64,000 nucleotides of DNA from Changchengzhania lutea (GCF_006974145.1 NZ_CP039456.1:3782499-3846498), one strand, 5' to 3'; counted from the first letter of the stretch, positions 25,376-34,735 are shown. Notes: generated by a model not told the origin, from the sequence alone. Translations and numbers: made by a program.

Positions 25376-27913
25376 ATGAGTGTTAACCTTCAAACTCCTA
25401 TCGATTACTTAAAAGGCGTTGGCCCAAATCGGGCCGATTTGCTTCGAAAGGAGTTGGGCATACATACCTACCAAGATTTAATCAACTTATTCCCCAACAG
25501 ATATATAGACAGAACACGGTACTACAAAATCAATCAGCTACAACGAAATACCGCAGATGTGCAGGTAATTGGAAAAATTATAGGGTTTAAGGACGTTGCT
25601 CAAAAAAGAGGAAAACGTCTTGTGGCCACTTTTCAAGATGATACAGGAACCATGGAATTGGTCTGGTTTCGTGGACAAAAATGGATTCGGGAGACACTCG
25701 AACTCAATAAGCCCTATGTCATTTTTGGAAAAACCAACTGGTTCAGTGGTAAATTCAATATGCCCCATCCAGATATTGAACTGGTTGAAGCACATGAAAA
25801 AAACTTACGCTCTGCGATGCAGCCCATTTATCCTTCCTCCGAAAAATTATCAAATAAAGGTATTTCGAATCGGGTTATTGGCAAAATCATGCAACAACTC
25901 TTCATCGAGACCAATGGCAAGTTTATTGAAACCTTATCAGAGCAATTACGCTCAGAATTAAAATTAATCGATAAAAAATCTGCGCTTTTCAACATCCATT
26001 TTCCCAAGAATCAAGAACTCCTTTCAAAGGCCCAATACCGGTTAAAATTTGAAGAATTATTTTATATTCAATTGCAATTAATCCGTAAAAATTTGATTCA
26101 TAAATCAAAAATAAAAGGATTTCCATTTGACCACGTTGGCAAGCTTTTCAACTCATTTTTTAAAAACCATTTACCCTTTGAATTAACCAATGCGCAGAAA
26201 CGTGTTTTAAAAGAAATTAGAGCCGATTTGGGAAGTAATGCACAAATGAATCGGCTTTTACAAGGCGATGTGGGCTCCGGAAAGACCATTGTAGCGTTCA
26301 TGTCAATGTTAATAGCACTTGACAACGGTTTTCAAGCCTGCCTAATGGCGCCGACTGAAATTTTGTCAGTACAACACTATAATGGATTACATAGTCTATG
26401 TAAAGATTTGAATATCAGTATAAAATTACTCACAGGATCAACTAAAACTTCAAACAGAAGAACAATTCACGAATCGCTTGAAAATGGTGAATTAAACATC
26501 CTTATCGGTACGCACGCGCTACTTGAAGATAAGGTGAAATTCAAGAATTTAGGACTCGCCATAATAGATGAACAGCATCGATTTGGAGTGGCGCAACGAA
26601 GTAAATTATGGCATAAAGGCCCTTCTCAATCCTCCCAATGGGAGGACGCAAAATCCATCCGTCAAAAGTACATGACTGCTCGTCCGTCGACATATAAATT
26701 ATTAAAAGAACTTCAAGCTGAAAATAGAAAATACAGCACGCAAGCTGAATCCATTTTATGGAAATATTTAAGAAACAAAAAACTTGACCATAAGTTTAGA
26801 AGACAACATATTATTGATGAATTTATAGTTGACTTTGTTTGCTTGGAAAAGAATTTAATTATTGAAATTGATGGAGGTTATCACCATACTATTAAACAAA
26901 AGGAAGCAGATACTTTGCGTACCCAAATATTAAGTGAAATAGGTTTTAAAGTTATCCGATTTACTAACGAACAAATAATTGGAGATATTGATCATGTATT
27001 AATATATATTGAAGACCGTTTAAAAAGTCTCCCCTCTGGGGAGATTAGTGGGGCTCCAATTCCACCACATGTTTTAGTAATGACGGCCACCCCTATTCCT
27101 CGTACTTTGGCCATGTCTGTTTATGGTGATTTGGACATCTCAGTGATTGACGAATTACCTCCCGGCAGAAAGTCGATTAAAACCGTTCATCGTTACGATA
27201 AAAATCGGTTAAATGTGTTCCGCTTTATGCGTGATGAAATTGAAAAAGGAAGACAAGTTTATATTGTTTATCCTTTAATTCAAGAAAGTTCCGCTATGGA
27301 CTATAAAGATTTGATGGATGGTTACGAAAGTATTGCTAGAGATTTTCCACTACCTAAGTACCAAATATCCATTGTACACGGCAAAATGAAACCCGCAGAT
27401 AAGGATTACGAAATGCAGCGTTTTATTAAGGGAGAAACCCAAATTATGGTGGCGACCACCGTTATTGAAGTGGGCGTTAATGTTCCGAATGCCTCAGTTA
27501 TGATTATAGAAAGTGCAGAGCGGTTTGGATTGTCTCAATTACATCAATTACGCGGGCGTGTTGGGCGTGGCGCAGAGCAAAGTTATTGTATTTTAATGAC
27601 GAGTCATAAATTGAGTAGCGATAGTAAAACCCGCTTAGAAACCATGGTAAGAACTAACGATGGTTTTGAAATTGCAGAAGTAGACTTAAGGCTAAGAGGC
27701 CCAGGAGATATTATGGGCACACAACAGAGTGGAATTCTAAATTTAAAAATTGCAGACATTATTAAAGACCATGATATTTTGCAGCATGCCAGATTCCATG
27801 CGAAAAAAATTCTTAAAAATGACCCAACGCTTTCAGCATCTGAAAACAAAATTATTTTAGACACCTATAAGTCTTTAGGAAAATATAAAAATATCTGGAA
27901 TTATATAAGTTAG
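25376..27913 (+). CDS. recG: ATP-dependent DNA helicase RecG carrying an in-frame DUF559 nuclease insertion
   Basis: RecG remodels stalled replication forks and branched DNA. From the ATG at 25376 the protein has 845 residues, against about 700 for a normal RecG. The wedge/OB domain occupies the first ~230 residues, motif I GDVGSGKT is at 297-304, motif II DEQHRFG at 398-404, motif III MTATPIP from 569, and motifs RGRVGRG and the C-terminal helicase lobe follow. Between motifs II and III, residues 415-560 are foreign: they read as a DUF559 endonuclease-like domain with a D486...E497-I-D499 PD-(D/E)XK pattern. Removing 26618-27055 (438 bp, exactly 146 codons) restores a normal-looking RecG. 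The TTG start eight codons earlier is not needed. Confidence 0.95.
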   Translation: MSVNLQTPIDYLKGVGPNRADLLRKELGIHTYQDLINLFPNRYIDRTRYYKINQLQRNTADVQVIGKIIGFKDVAQKRGKRLVATFQDDTGTMELVWFRGQKWIRETLELNKPYVIFGKTNWFSGKFNMPHPDIELVEAHEKNLRSAMQPIYPSSEKLSNKGISNRVIGKIMQQLFIETNGKFIETLSEQLRSELKLIDKKSALFNIHFPKNQELLSKAQYRLKFEELFYIQLQLIRKNLIHKSKIKGFPFDHVGKLFNSFFKNHLPFELTNAQKRVLKEIRADLGSNAQMNRLLQGDVGSGKTIVAFMSMLIALDNGFQACLMAPTEILSVQHYNGLHSLCKDLNISIKLLTGSTKTSNRRTIHESLENGELNILIGTHALLEDKVKFKNLGLAIIDEQHRFGVAQRSKLWHKGPSQSSQWEDAKSIRQKYMTARPSTYKLLKELQAENRKYSTQAESILWKYLRNKKLDHKFRRQHIIDEFIVDFVCLEKNLIIEIDGGYHHTIKQKEADTLRTQILSEIGFKVIRFTNEQIIGDIDHVLIYIEDRLKSLPSGEISGAPIPPHVLVMTATPIPRTLAMSVYGDLDISVIDELPPGRKSIKTVHRYDKNRLNVFRFMRDEIEKGRQVYIVYPLIQESSAMDYKDLMDGYESIARDFPLPKYQISIVHGKMKPADKDYEMQRFIKGETQIMVATTVIEVGVNVPNASVMIIESAERFGLSQLHQLRGRVGRGAEQSYCILMTSHKLSSDSKTRLETMVRTNDGFEIAEVDLRLRGPGDIMGTQQSGILNLKIADIIKDHDILQHARFHAKKILKNDPTLSASENKIILDTYKSLGKYKNIWNYIS
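26618..27055 (+). mobile_element. DUF559 endonuclease-like insertion element inside recG
   Basis: A 438-bp segment that interrupts recG in frame. Its left edge carries the hairpin TCCTCCC-AAT-GGGAGGA (26630-26646) and its right edge TCTCCCC-TCT-GGGGAGA (27028-27044), both 7-3-7 in form. The left edge (from GGCCC) and the reverse complement of the right edge (from AGCCCC) can be aligned, so the edges form imperfect terminal inverted repeats. The interior encodes a DUF559/Vsr-like domain; the free-standing form would probably begin at the in-frame ATG at 26672 (MTARPSTYKLL). No stop codon remains. Key nuclease residues are D486, E497 and D499 of the fusion. Exact borders are inferred from the RecG alignment in my head. 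Confidence 0.8.
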
Positions 27914-27961
27914 CTGAATTGAACTAAAGTCTTTATAATTACATTTACTAAAAAAAAGCGC

Positions 27962-28543
27962 ATGCTCCATTTAAAACTAGAAACAGACCCAAGATGGGCA
28001 AATATAGCAGAGGCAAATATTGAAGAAATTCTAACAGATCATGCTTGGTGCGAACAAAAAGCAGCGACCAATGCCATAACCATCATTACCTTAAACTCTG
28101 AATATACTGATCTAGTTACCGATTTATTAGCCCTTGCAAAGGAAGAGCTTGAACATTTTGAAATGGTTCATAATATTATTAAAAAACGTGGTTATAAACT
28201 TGGGCGAGAGCGCAAGGACAGTTATGTAAATGAATTATATAAATTCATGAATAAGGGCGGGAACCGCTTGCAATGCATGGTAGATAGACTCTTGTTTTCT
28301 GCCATGATCGAAGCCCGAAGCTGCGAACGGTTTAAACTCCTATCCAATGAAATCAAAGACCCGGAACTTTCTAAATTTTATTATGATTTAATGGTCAGCG
28401 AAGCTGGACACTACACGACTTTTATAGGCTTCGCGCGTAAATACGGAAAGGATGTTGACGTTGATAAACGCTGGAAAGAGCTCATTGATTTTGAAAGTGA
28501 AGTGATTAAAAATTACGGCAAAACGGAAAGCATTCACGGATAA
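27962..28543 (+). CDS. miaE: tRNA-(ms2io6A)-hydroxylase
   Basis: A 193-residue carboxylate-bridged di-iron monooxygenase that hydroxylates the isopentenyl group of modified adenosine 37 in tRNA. The ferritin-like metal ligands are visible: E in CEQKAATNA near residue 32, the E-E-L-E-H-F motif near 62-67, E in MIEARSCERF near 116 and E-A-G-H-Y near 147-151. The protein begins LHLKLETDPRW like other MiaE proteins. It stands 48 bases downstream of recG and is followed by a terminator. Confidence 0.93.
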   Translation: MLHLKLETDPRWANIAEANIEEILTDHAWCEQKAATNAITIITLNSEYTDLVTDLLALAKEELEHFEMVHNIIKKRGYKLGRERKDSYVNELYKFMNKGGNRLQCMVDRLLFSAMIEARSCERFKLLSNEIKDPELSKFYYDLMVSEAGHYTTFIGFARKYGKDVDVDKRWKELIDFESEVIKNYGKTESIHG

Positions 28544-28549
28544 AAAAAA

Positions 28550-28574
28550 CCAACCATTTCTGGTTGGGTTTAAT
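28550..28574. terminator. Bidirectional terminator between miaE and the DUF2911 gene
   Basis: CCAACCA (28550-28556) pairs with TGGTTGG (28561-28567) around a TTTC loop. A-rich sequence on the left and a T-rich sequence on the right let it work for both converging genes. It begins 6 bases after the miaE stop. Confidence 0.75.
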
Positions 28575-28602
28575 AAACTGTTTGTAGTTTGATTGATGTG
28601 TT

Positions 28603-29694
28603 TTATAAGGCACCTAATTCTTTCAAGTGTTTTTCTGAATTGGCCTTTACGTTAGCTGGAGGATTAAGCGCTAACGACTTTTTAAAATATTTTATCGCAT
28701 TCTTTTTATCACCTATGGTTTTATAATATTCACCCAAACTATCGTGGGAATTGGCATCCTTTGGATTATTTGCTACGTTTAGTTTGAAATATTTTAAGGC
28801 TCTATCATAATCTTTGGCCGCTACCATTTGATAGCCTAACGCATTTAGTTGATTTGTAGTGGCCATGGCAGAAGCTTCGTCCATTAAAGCAGCATATTCA
28901 TTGGTTTTACCTAATTTGTTTAGGATTTTCCCCTTGATTGCCAAGTTATTAAAGGTCTTCTGGCTATAAAACTTGCCTTGTATTGCTCCATCTATCCAAC
29001 CTAATGCCTCATTTAAATCACCACCATTATTAAGCGCATAATTAGCTGCCTGCTCCCAGTTTTGTCTTTGAAAACCTAATTGACCTTTTGATTTTTCCCT
29101 GAAATCATCCAATACAATGTTAGTCACATCAAATGCTACTTTAAATGGAATTTCTTTCTTTTTCCAAACCAGAGACGCTATCGCAAAATTTGGATTTACA
29201 GTATTAAACTCAAACGTGAGTAATTCATGATGTGGCGAAGATTTTGTAGCAATATCTGCTCGAATGGCATCATTTTTTTCATCATAAAAGAAACTTCCCC
29301 AGGCCGCTGTATCTTTTGATAATATAAGTGTTGCAGAATCGGCATCTTTCATTTCAATATGTAAACCATAAGTCCCAGCTTTTATTGGTTTGCCTTCTAC
29401 TGTGGCATTGTGAGTAAATGTAATGAGTGTGTTTTCATTTGCGCCAACTCGCCATGGCGCGGCCGTAGCAGTACCAAAACCCAAGTTATTCATACCGTAT
29501 GGCACTAATTTACCCCAAATCTCTCGATTATTGACACTAGGCCTTGAATAGGTTATTGAAACATCCGACACACCGATACGTTGTGAAACAGTAGCTAATT
29601 GACTACCGCGTGGCGTGTTAAGTTGAGCATATGTGCTAAGGCTTACAGCCATTAAAAAGCACACAAAAATTGTAGAGCGTTTGTTTGTTTTCAT
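28603..29694 (-). CDS. Exported DUF2911 protein with TPR repeats
   Basis: A 363-residue protein from the ATG at 29694 with a signal peptide (probable cleavage TYA|Q). Residues ~25-170 are a DUF2911 domain (PRGSQLATVSQRIG, VSITYSRPSVNNREIWGKLVPYG, WRVGANENTLITF). The C-terminal half contains tetratricopeptide-like repeats, clearest in DYDRALKYFKLNVANNPKDANSHDSLGEYYKTIGDKKNAIKYF. Such proteins are frequent in Bacteroidota but have no known activity. The longer start at 29724 adds ten residues in front of the signal peptide and is not used. Confidence 0.88.
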   Translation of the reverse strand: MKTNKRSTIFVCFLMAVSLSTYAQLNTPRGSQLATVSQRIGVSDVSITYSRPSVNNREIWGKLVPYGMNNLGFGTATAAPWRVGANENTLITFTHNATVEGKPIKAGTYGLHIEMKDADSATLILSKDTAAWGSFFYDEKNDAIRADIATKSSPHHELLTFEFNTVNPNFAIASLVWKKKEIPFKVAFDVTNIVLDDFREKSKGQLGFQRQNWEQAANYALNNGGDLNEALGWIDGAIQGKFYSQKTFNNLAIKGKILNKLGKTNEYAALMDEASAMATTNQLNALGYQMVAAKDYDRALKYFKLNVANNPKDANSHDSLGEYYKTIGDKKNAIKYFKKSLALNPPANVKANSEKHLKELGAL

Positions 29695-29845
29695 ATGAAA
29701 TAATGTTTTGGTTTGTTGCAACAAGGTATCTACAATTATACTTGGGTATTGTTATTGTTTTGTTAAAGAACTGCCGTAAACTGTTAATTAACTATTCATT
29801 AAGAGAGTTGAGGTATCGCATTTAATCATCACCATTAAGTATCTA

Positions 29846-29876
29846 TTGCCTATTCTTTTATAAAAAAGTATTTTCG
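29846..29876 (+). promoter_or_regulatory. Possible promoter of the FUSC gene
   Basis: TTG (29846-29848), 20 bases, TATTTTCG (29869-29876): one base off the TAnnTTTG consensus and one base longer spacing. It lies 27 bases upstream of the ATG at 29903. Confidence 0.35.
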
Positions 29877-29902
29877 CTTTTAAATTTTTTATGTAATTAG
29901 AG

Positions 29903-30928
29903 ATGAAGATGAAACTCCCTTTGAATATAGATAAAAGCCAATTGATCGATGCTTTAAGATTGGCACTTCAATCGTCTGTTTCAGCCCTTATCACCTTCAC
30001 CGTAATGAGTAGCTATAATATTCCTGAAATTTTTCTGGGATTATTATCTGCTGTATTAATTGTAGAACCAAGTATAGGAAACACCTTCAACCAAGCTAAG
30101 GGACGTATTTTAGCCACTTTAGTAGGAAGTGCTATTGGTTTCCTTTGTGTATCTGTATCGCCTTGGGGCTTTGCTACAGCCATTTCAATTTTTATTGTCA
30201 TGTTTATAATGAATGGTATTTCGAGCTATAGACCAGATTGGAGATATGGCGTTGTTGCAGCATTGGCCATTGCACTAGGGTCTGAAAACGATGCACTCTC
30301 CACATCCTTAGATCGAGTGATTGCTATTTTAATAGGCGTTGTTATTGGGATTGTTGTGTCTTTGATTGTTTGGCCAGATCGCGCTAGCAATAGAAGCAGA
30401 CGTTACCTAAATAAAGCACTATTAGCGGCTAGTGATCGTTTTGATAAAGCTGTTATCAATACAAGACAGACTGAAAATGAAGGTTCAGAATCAATAGAAT
30501 TAAACTATCATAAAAATATTGATGCGGCAGAGAGAAGTGCTGAAGCCATTCGTTTTGGAGACAAAGAAAAGATTCAAAAAGAAATTAATATTACTAAGAA
30601 ATTATATAATTCTATCATTATTATTCATCGTGTGGCCGTTCATTCAGACAGTCATGTGAGCGATGGTGAAGCTGGTATTGAGAATGACTCTGAAAATGCA
30701 AAAAATTTAGCCTGCAAGATTACAAAAGCCTTTGCTAATAACACTGAAGTTAAAACCTCTGAAATTGAGGAACTTTCAGATATGGTAGACAACATAAAAT
30801 CCAATATTCAAAGTAGCGACGATGATAAACGTATTAATACTTTACGTTATGCCTTCATATTCGGTCTTTATGAAATTAAGGATAGCCTAAAAGCGTTATA
30901 TGATGCTGAACAAAACAAGGACAACTAA
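29903..30928 (+). CDS. FUSC-family inner-membrane protein (aromatic acid exporter-like)
   Basis: A 341-residue protein with an N-terminal block of about five membrane helices (residues ~15-155) that includes VEPSIGNTFNQAKGRILATLVGSAIGF, a pattern of the FUSC/AaeB-like family, then a soluble helical C-terminal half rich in charged residues. Full-length FUSC exporters have two such halves; this one has a single half and would need to dimerise. The family exports aromatic acids, but the substrate here is unknown. It is convergent with the TlpA-like gene, 12 bases away. Confidence 0.8.
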   Translation: MKMKLPLNIDKSQLIDALRLALQSSVSALITFTVMSSYNIPEIFLGLLSAVLIVEPSIGNTFNQAKGRILATLVGSAIGFLCVSVSPWGFATAISIFIVMFIMNGISSYRPDWRYGVVAALAIALGSENDALSTSLDRVIAILIGVVIGIVVSLIVWPDRASNRSRRYLNKALLAASDRFDKAVINTRQTENEGSESIELNYHKNIDAAERSAEAIRFGDKEKIQKEINITKKLYNSIIIIHRVAVHSDSHVSDGEAGIENDSENAKNLACKITKAFANNTEVKTSEIEELSDMVDNIKSNIQSSDDDKRINTLRYAFIFGLYEIKDSLKALYDAEQNKDN

Positions 30929-30940
30929 TCGTACTTTGAT

Positions 30941-32152
30941 TTACTCATTCAGCAATTGATTTACAAACGTATTAAATTCTGTCTTGAATTCTGTAAACAT
31001 TTCTCCGGTAGCAGGTCCATTGAATCCCGTATGAATCTTTCTGACCGTTCCTTTTTTATCAATAAAAATTGTAGTCGGATAAGATAATACATGATTTAAC
31101 ATGGGTAGCTTTTCTTGGGCCTTTTCTTTACTGGAAGACCCGTATTGAGCCAATAAAATAGGATACTCAATTCCAACATTATCTTTGAGTCGTTTGATAT
31201 TCTTAAAAGCGGCTTCTTCGGTTTTTACATATTCAAAAGCTAAGGCTATAATTTTTAAATCTTGATTCTGGTTTTCTTTATAATAACTCGCATAATACTT
31301 ACTTTCATCTAAACAATTTGGGCACCAAGTCCCCATAATTTGGATAAGTACCACCTTATTCTTAAAACGGTCGTCTGCCATAGACACCATATTCCCGGAA
31401 GCATCTGGAAATGAAAAATTAATTTTATCATAGCCTTCGTTTAAAAACGTTAACGAATCGGCTTTAGGCAATTCAAATAAGTCGTTTCGTTTTGCTACAA
31501 AAGGCTCCTGAAAATGATTTCCAGAAAAGAACGTTCCACTCATGCTGCTATCATTAACCTTTGCTGTAAATAAAAAAGCGTGAGTACCATCAAATGTAGA
31601 TAGTTTTAAATCCGCACCATTCATGACGCCCTCTAAATACCTGTAATCTCCAGTGGTTGTTCTAAAGGTGCCCGTAACTTGATTTCCACGTTGTTCAAAA
31701 ACACCTTTCGCTATATATCTATCATCTTCAGAATTTGGACTAAACACGGTTTCCCAACTTCCAGAAATATCGTGCATCGGCTCTTCTATAACATCAAAAC
31801 GGGTTTTGTTTTTAAATGCTTCAAAAGGCATCACCCTATTCAAATTGGTTTTTACAAAGCTTCCAAGTAATCTATTGTCTTTAATTTTAGCTACAATAAA
31901 CCCTTCAAAAACTGGTGTTTTAATATATATGGAGTCGTTTTTATAAGTGATTTCATCAACCTCTATAACCTCTTCTGCATTAAAAATCTTCAATTGGTTT
32001 TCTGAGATCACTTCAAATCTAAATGGTAATTTCACGGAGTCATTCACTTTTAAAGTCGCTCTGTAAGTACCCACTTCAAGTTTATTTACATAATCGCCTT
32101 TCTTACATGAAAAACTTAATAGTATCAGTAATACAGCAACAATTTTCTTCAT
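30941..32152 (-). CDS. TlpA-like thioredoxin-fold lipoprotein
   Basis: A 403-residue protein with a lipoprotein signal (MKKIVAVLLILLSFSC, Cys 16). The N-terminal ~230 residues are beta-rich and resemble the substrate-side domain often placed before TlpA in Bacteroidota. The C-terminal domain has the redox site GTWCPNCLDE (Cys-x-x-Cys near residue 275) and the cis-Pro region SYPTTIFID. It probably reduces disulfides in the periplasm. It is monocistronic and upstream of the divergent pheT. Confidence 0.9.
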   Translation of the reverse strand: MKKIVAVLLILLSFSCKKGDYVNKLEVGTYRATLKVNDSVKLPFRFEVISENQLKIFNAEEVIEVDEITYKNDSIYIKTPVFEGFIVAKIKDNRLLGSFVKTNLNRVMPFEAFKNKTRFDVIEEPMHDISGSWETVFSPNSEDDRYIAKGVFEQRGNQVTGTFRTTTGDYRYLEGVMNGADLKLSTFDGTHAFLFTAKVNDSSMSGTFFSGNHFQEPFVAKRNDLFELPKADSLTFLNEGYDKINFSFPDASGNMVSMADDRFKNKVVLIQIMGTWCPNCLDESKYYASYYKENQNQDLKIIALAFEYVKTEEAAFKNIKRLKDNVGIEYPILLAQYGSSSKEKAQEKLPMLNHVLSYPTTIFIDKKGTVRKIHTGFNGPATGEMFTEFKTEFNTFVNQLLNE

Positions 32153-32252
32153 AATTCACCTATTGAATTTAATTATTCGAATTAACAACAATATCCTTAC
32201 AAATAAAAGAAGTCACGCTTTCTTTTTAAATTCACAATTTACAGTGCTTTGT

Positions 32253-32282
32253 TTGAATGCTGCTTGCAATATTTTATCTTTG
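32253..32282 (+). promoter_or_regulatory. Promoter of pheT
   Basis: TTG (32253-32255), exactly 19 bases, then TATCTTTG (32275-32282): a full match to the Bacteroidetes sigma-ABfr consensus TTG-N19-TAnnTTTG. The predicted start of transcription is about 20 bases before the ATG at 32307. Confidence 0.8.
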
Positions 32283-32306
32283 CAAACTTAATTAGCAAAA
32301 GGATTT

Positions 32307-34733
32307 ATGAAGATTTCATACAATTGGTTGAAGCAATTTATTAAAATTGATTGGACACCTGAACAAACAAGTGAATTACTGACCGATTTAGGACTTGAGG
32401 TTGAAGGCGTAGAAGCCTACCAGTCGGTTAAAGGTGGATTAGAAGGTATTGTTGTTGGTGAAGTTTTAACTTGCATAAAGCACCCCAATGCTGATAAATT
32501 AAAACTAACGACCGTTAATATTGGAACTGACGCGCCTGTTCAAATAGTTTGTGGCGCTCCTAATGTTACTGCTGGACAAAAAGTACCAGTTGCCACGATA
32601 GGCACGACACTATATACCGAAACTGGTGAGGCTTGGAGCATAAAAAAAGGAAAGATACGTGGTGAGGAAAGTCATGGAATGATCTGTGCCGAAGATGAAT
32701 TAGGTCTAGGAAAGTCGCATGACGGGATTATGGTTTTAGACGACAAAGTAAAAGTTGGCACAAAAGCATCTGAGCTATTTGATATTGAGAATGATCATGT
32801 TTTCGAAATTGGCTTAACTCCAAACAGAGCTGATGCCATGAGTCATTTGGGCACCGCAAGAGATTTAAAAGCGGGATTGGTGCAAAAGGACATTAATTTG
32901 GAGTTGATCACGCCTTCGGTGAGTTCATTTCATATAGACAACAGAACACTTAAAATAGATGTTGATGTAAAAAATAAAGATTTAACTCCAAGATATTGTG
33001 GGGTCACTATATCAGGATTAAAGGTTGGTGAATCGCCTTCATGGTTACAGAACCGTTTAAAAGCGATTGGTTTAGCACCCATAAATAATATAGTAGACGT
33101 TACCAATTATGTGCTTCATGATTTGGGACAACCCTTACATGCTTTTGATGCTGTTAAAATTTCTGGGAATAAAATAGAAGTTAAAACATTAAAAGCTGGC
33201 ACTAAATTTACAAGCTTAGACGGTTTGGAGCGCGAACTCCATGAGGATGACTTAATGATTTGCGATGCAGAAAAACCCATGTGCATAGCTGGTGTTTTTG
33301 GCGGAATAGCATCTGGAGTGACTGAAACTACTACAAGTATTTTCTTAGAAAGCGCCTATTTTAACCCCGTAAGTATCCGAAAATCGGCCAAACGCCACGG
33401 ATTGAATACAGATGCCTCTTTTAGATTTGAGCGCGGTATAGATCCCAATATTACCGAATATGCCTTAAAACGAGCTGCTTTATTAATTCAGGAATTGGCA
33501 GGCGGTGAAATTACCAGTGATATTGTTGATGTCTATCAGAACAAAATTGAGGACTTTCAGGTACGCTTAAGTTTTGATAACGCAAAGAAGCTTATTGGTG
33601 AAGAAATTCCGAAGGAAACTATTAAACGTATTTTATCCTCATTAGAAATCAAAGTCAATAACGTTACTGAAACCGGACTCGGTTTAACAGTACCGGCATA
33701 CAGAAATGATGTGCAGCGCGAAGCAGATGTGATTGAAGAAATATTGCGTGTTTACGGGTATAATAATATTGCAACTACCAAAAAACTTAATGCTTCTATT
33801 TCCAACTCCTCACGTTTTGAAGATCATAAAATTCAAAATACAGTTGGTAATCAGTTAGCTTCACAGGGCTTTTTTGAGATTCTTTCAAATTCCCTAACAA
33901 CGCCTAATTACGTGCAGTTAAGTGAGCAGTTAAAGGAAGAACATCATGTGACCATGCTAAATCCATTGAGCAATGATTTGTCCATTTTAAGACAGTCTTT
34001 ATTATTCTCAGGTTTGGAAGCCTTGTCTTTTAATATCAATAGAAAACGGGGAGATTTAAAATTCTTCGAATTTGGTAAAACATATCATAATTATAATGAG
34101 TCTAGGGAAGAATATAAACATTTAACGCTTTTTGTTACAGGAAGCCGAGACGCCGAAAGTTGGCACACCGCCACTAAACCTAGTGATTTCTTTTTCTTAA
34201 AAGGAAGCATCGCTGCAATTCTTGAGCGCTTAGGTATTTCAAGATATCAAGAGAAATCGAGTACGAGCGATGTATTTAGTGAAGGCTTAACATTAAGTCT
34301 TGGTAAAACAAAGTTGGTGGAATTTGGGCTATTGAAAAAACCTGTTTTAAAACATTTTGATATTTCCCAGAATGTGTTGTTCGCCGATTTTAATTGGGAT
34401 GCCATTTTAGAGCTTGTTAAACGTAACGCCATAACTTTTCAAAATATTCCTAAATACCCAGGGGTTCGTCGTGATTTCGCCTTGTTATTAGATAATAACG
34501 TGAATTTTGATGCTATTTACAAAATTGCTAAACAAAGCGAGAAACAATTATTGAAAGACGTTAATCTGTTTGATGTCTATCAAGGTAAGAACTTACCCGA
34601 AGGCAAAAAGAGTTACGCCATTAGTTTTAAATTACAAGACGAACACAAAACCCTTACCGATAAACAAATTGATAAGATTATGTCGAAATTGCAATCCAGT
34701 TTTGAGAGGCACTTAGGTGCAGAGTTGAGATAA
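32307..34733 (+). CDS. pheT: Phenylalanine-tRNA ligase beta subunit
   Basis: An 808-residue class II aminoacyl-tRNA synthetase beta chain. The order is standard: N-terminal MKISYNWLKQFI, an EMAP-II-like tRNA-binding domain (GIVVGEVLTCIKHPNADKL, CGAPNV) at ~40-150, the B3/B4 editing region (GLTPNRADAMSHLGTARDL, FDAVKI), the B5 domain around 400-480, a catalytic-like domain and a C-terminal anticodon-binding FDX-ACB domain (KYPGVRRDFALLLD to the end). It is transcribed from a consensus promoter. The alpha subunit gene is not in the window. Confidence 0.97.
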   Translation: MKISYNWLKQFIKIDWTPEQTSELLTDLGLEVEGVEAYQSVKGGLEGIVVGEVLTCIKHPNADKLKLTTVNIGTDAPVQIVCGAPNVTAGQKVPVATIGTTLYTETGEAWSIKKGKIRGEESHGMICAEDELGLGKSHDGIMVLDDKVKVGTKASELFDIENDHVFEIGLTPNRADAMSHLGTARDLKAGLVQKDINLELITPSVSSFHIDNRTLKIDVDVKNKDLTPRYCGVTISGLKVGESPSWLQNRLKAIGLAPINNIVDVTNYVLHDLGQPLHAFDAVKISGNKIEVKTLKAGTKFTSLDGLERELHEDDLMICDAEKPMCIAGVFGGIASGVTETTTSIFLESAYFNPVSIRKSAKRHGLNTDASFRFERGIDPNITEYALKRAALLIQELAGGEITSDIVDVYQNKIEDFQVRLSFDNAKKLIGEEIPKETIKRILSSLEIKVNNVTETGLGLTVPAYRNDVQREADVIEEILRVYGYNNIATTKKLNASISNSSRFEDHKIQNTVGNQLASQGFFEILSNSLTTPNYVQLSEQLKEEHHVTMLNPLSNDLSILRQSLLFSGLEALSFNINRKRGDLKFFEFGKTYHNYNESREEYKHLTLFVTGSRDAESWHTATKPSDFFFLKGSIAAILERLGISRYQEKSSTSDVFSEGLTLSLGKTKLVEFGLLKKPVLKHFDISQNVLFADFNWDAILELVKRNAITFQNIPKYPGVRRDFALLLDNNVNFDAIYKIAKQSEKQLLKDVNLFDVYQGKNLPEGKKSYAISFKLQDEHKTLTDKQIDKIMSKLQSSFERHLGAELR

Positions 34734-34735
34734 AT

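Noticed and set aside
26618-27055. Intein or self-splicing intron in recG
   Set aside because: The insert has no Cys/Ser/Thr at its first residue, no terminal His-Asn and no splicing blocks, so it is not an intein. At 438 bp with a fully open frame it does not look like a group I or II intron either.
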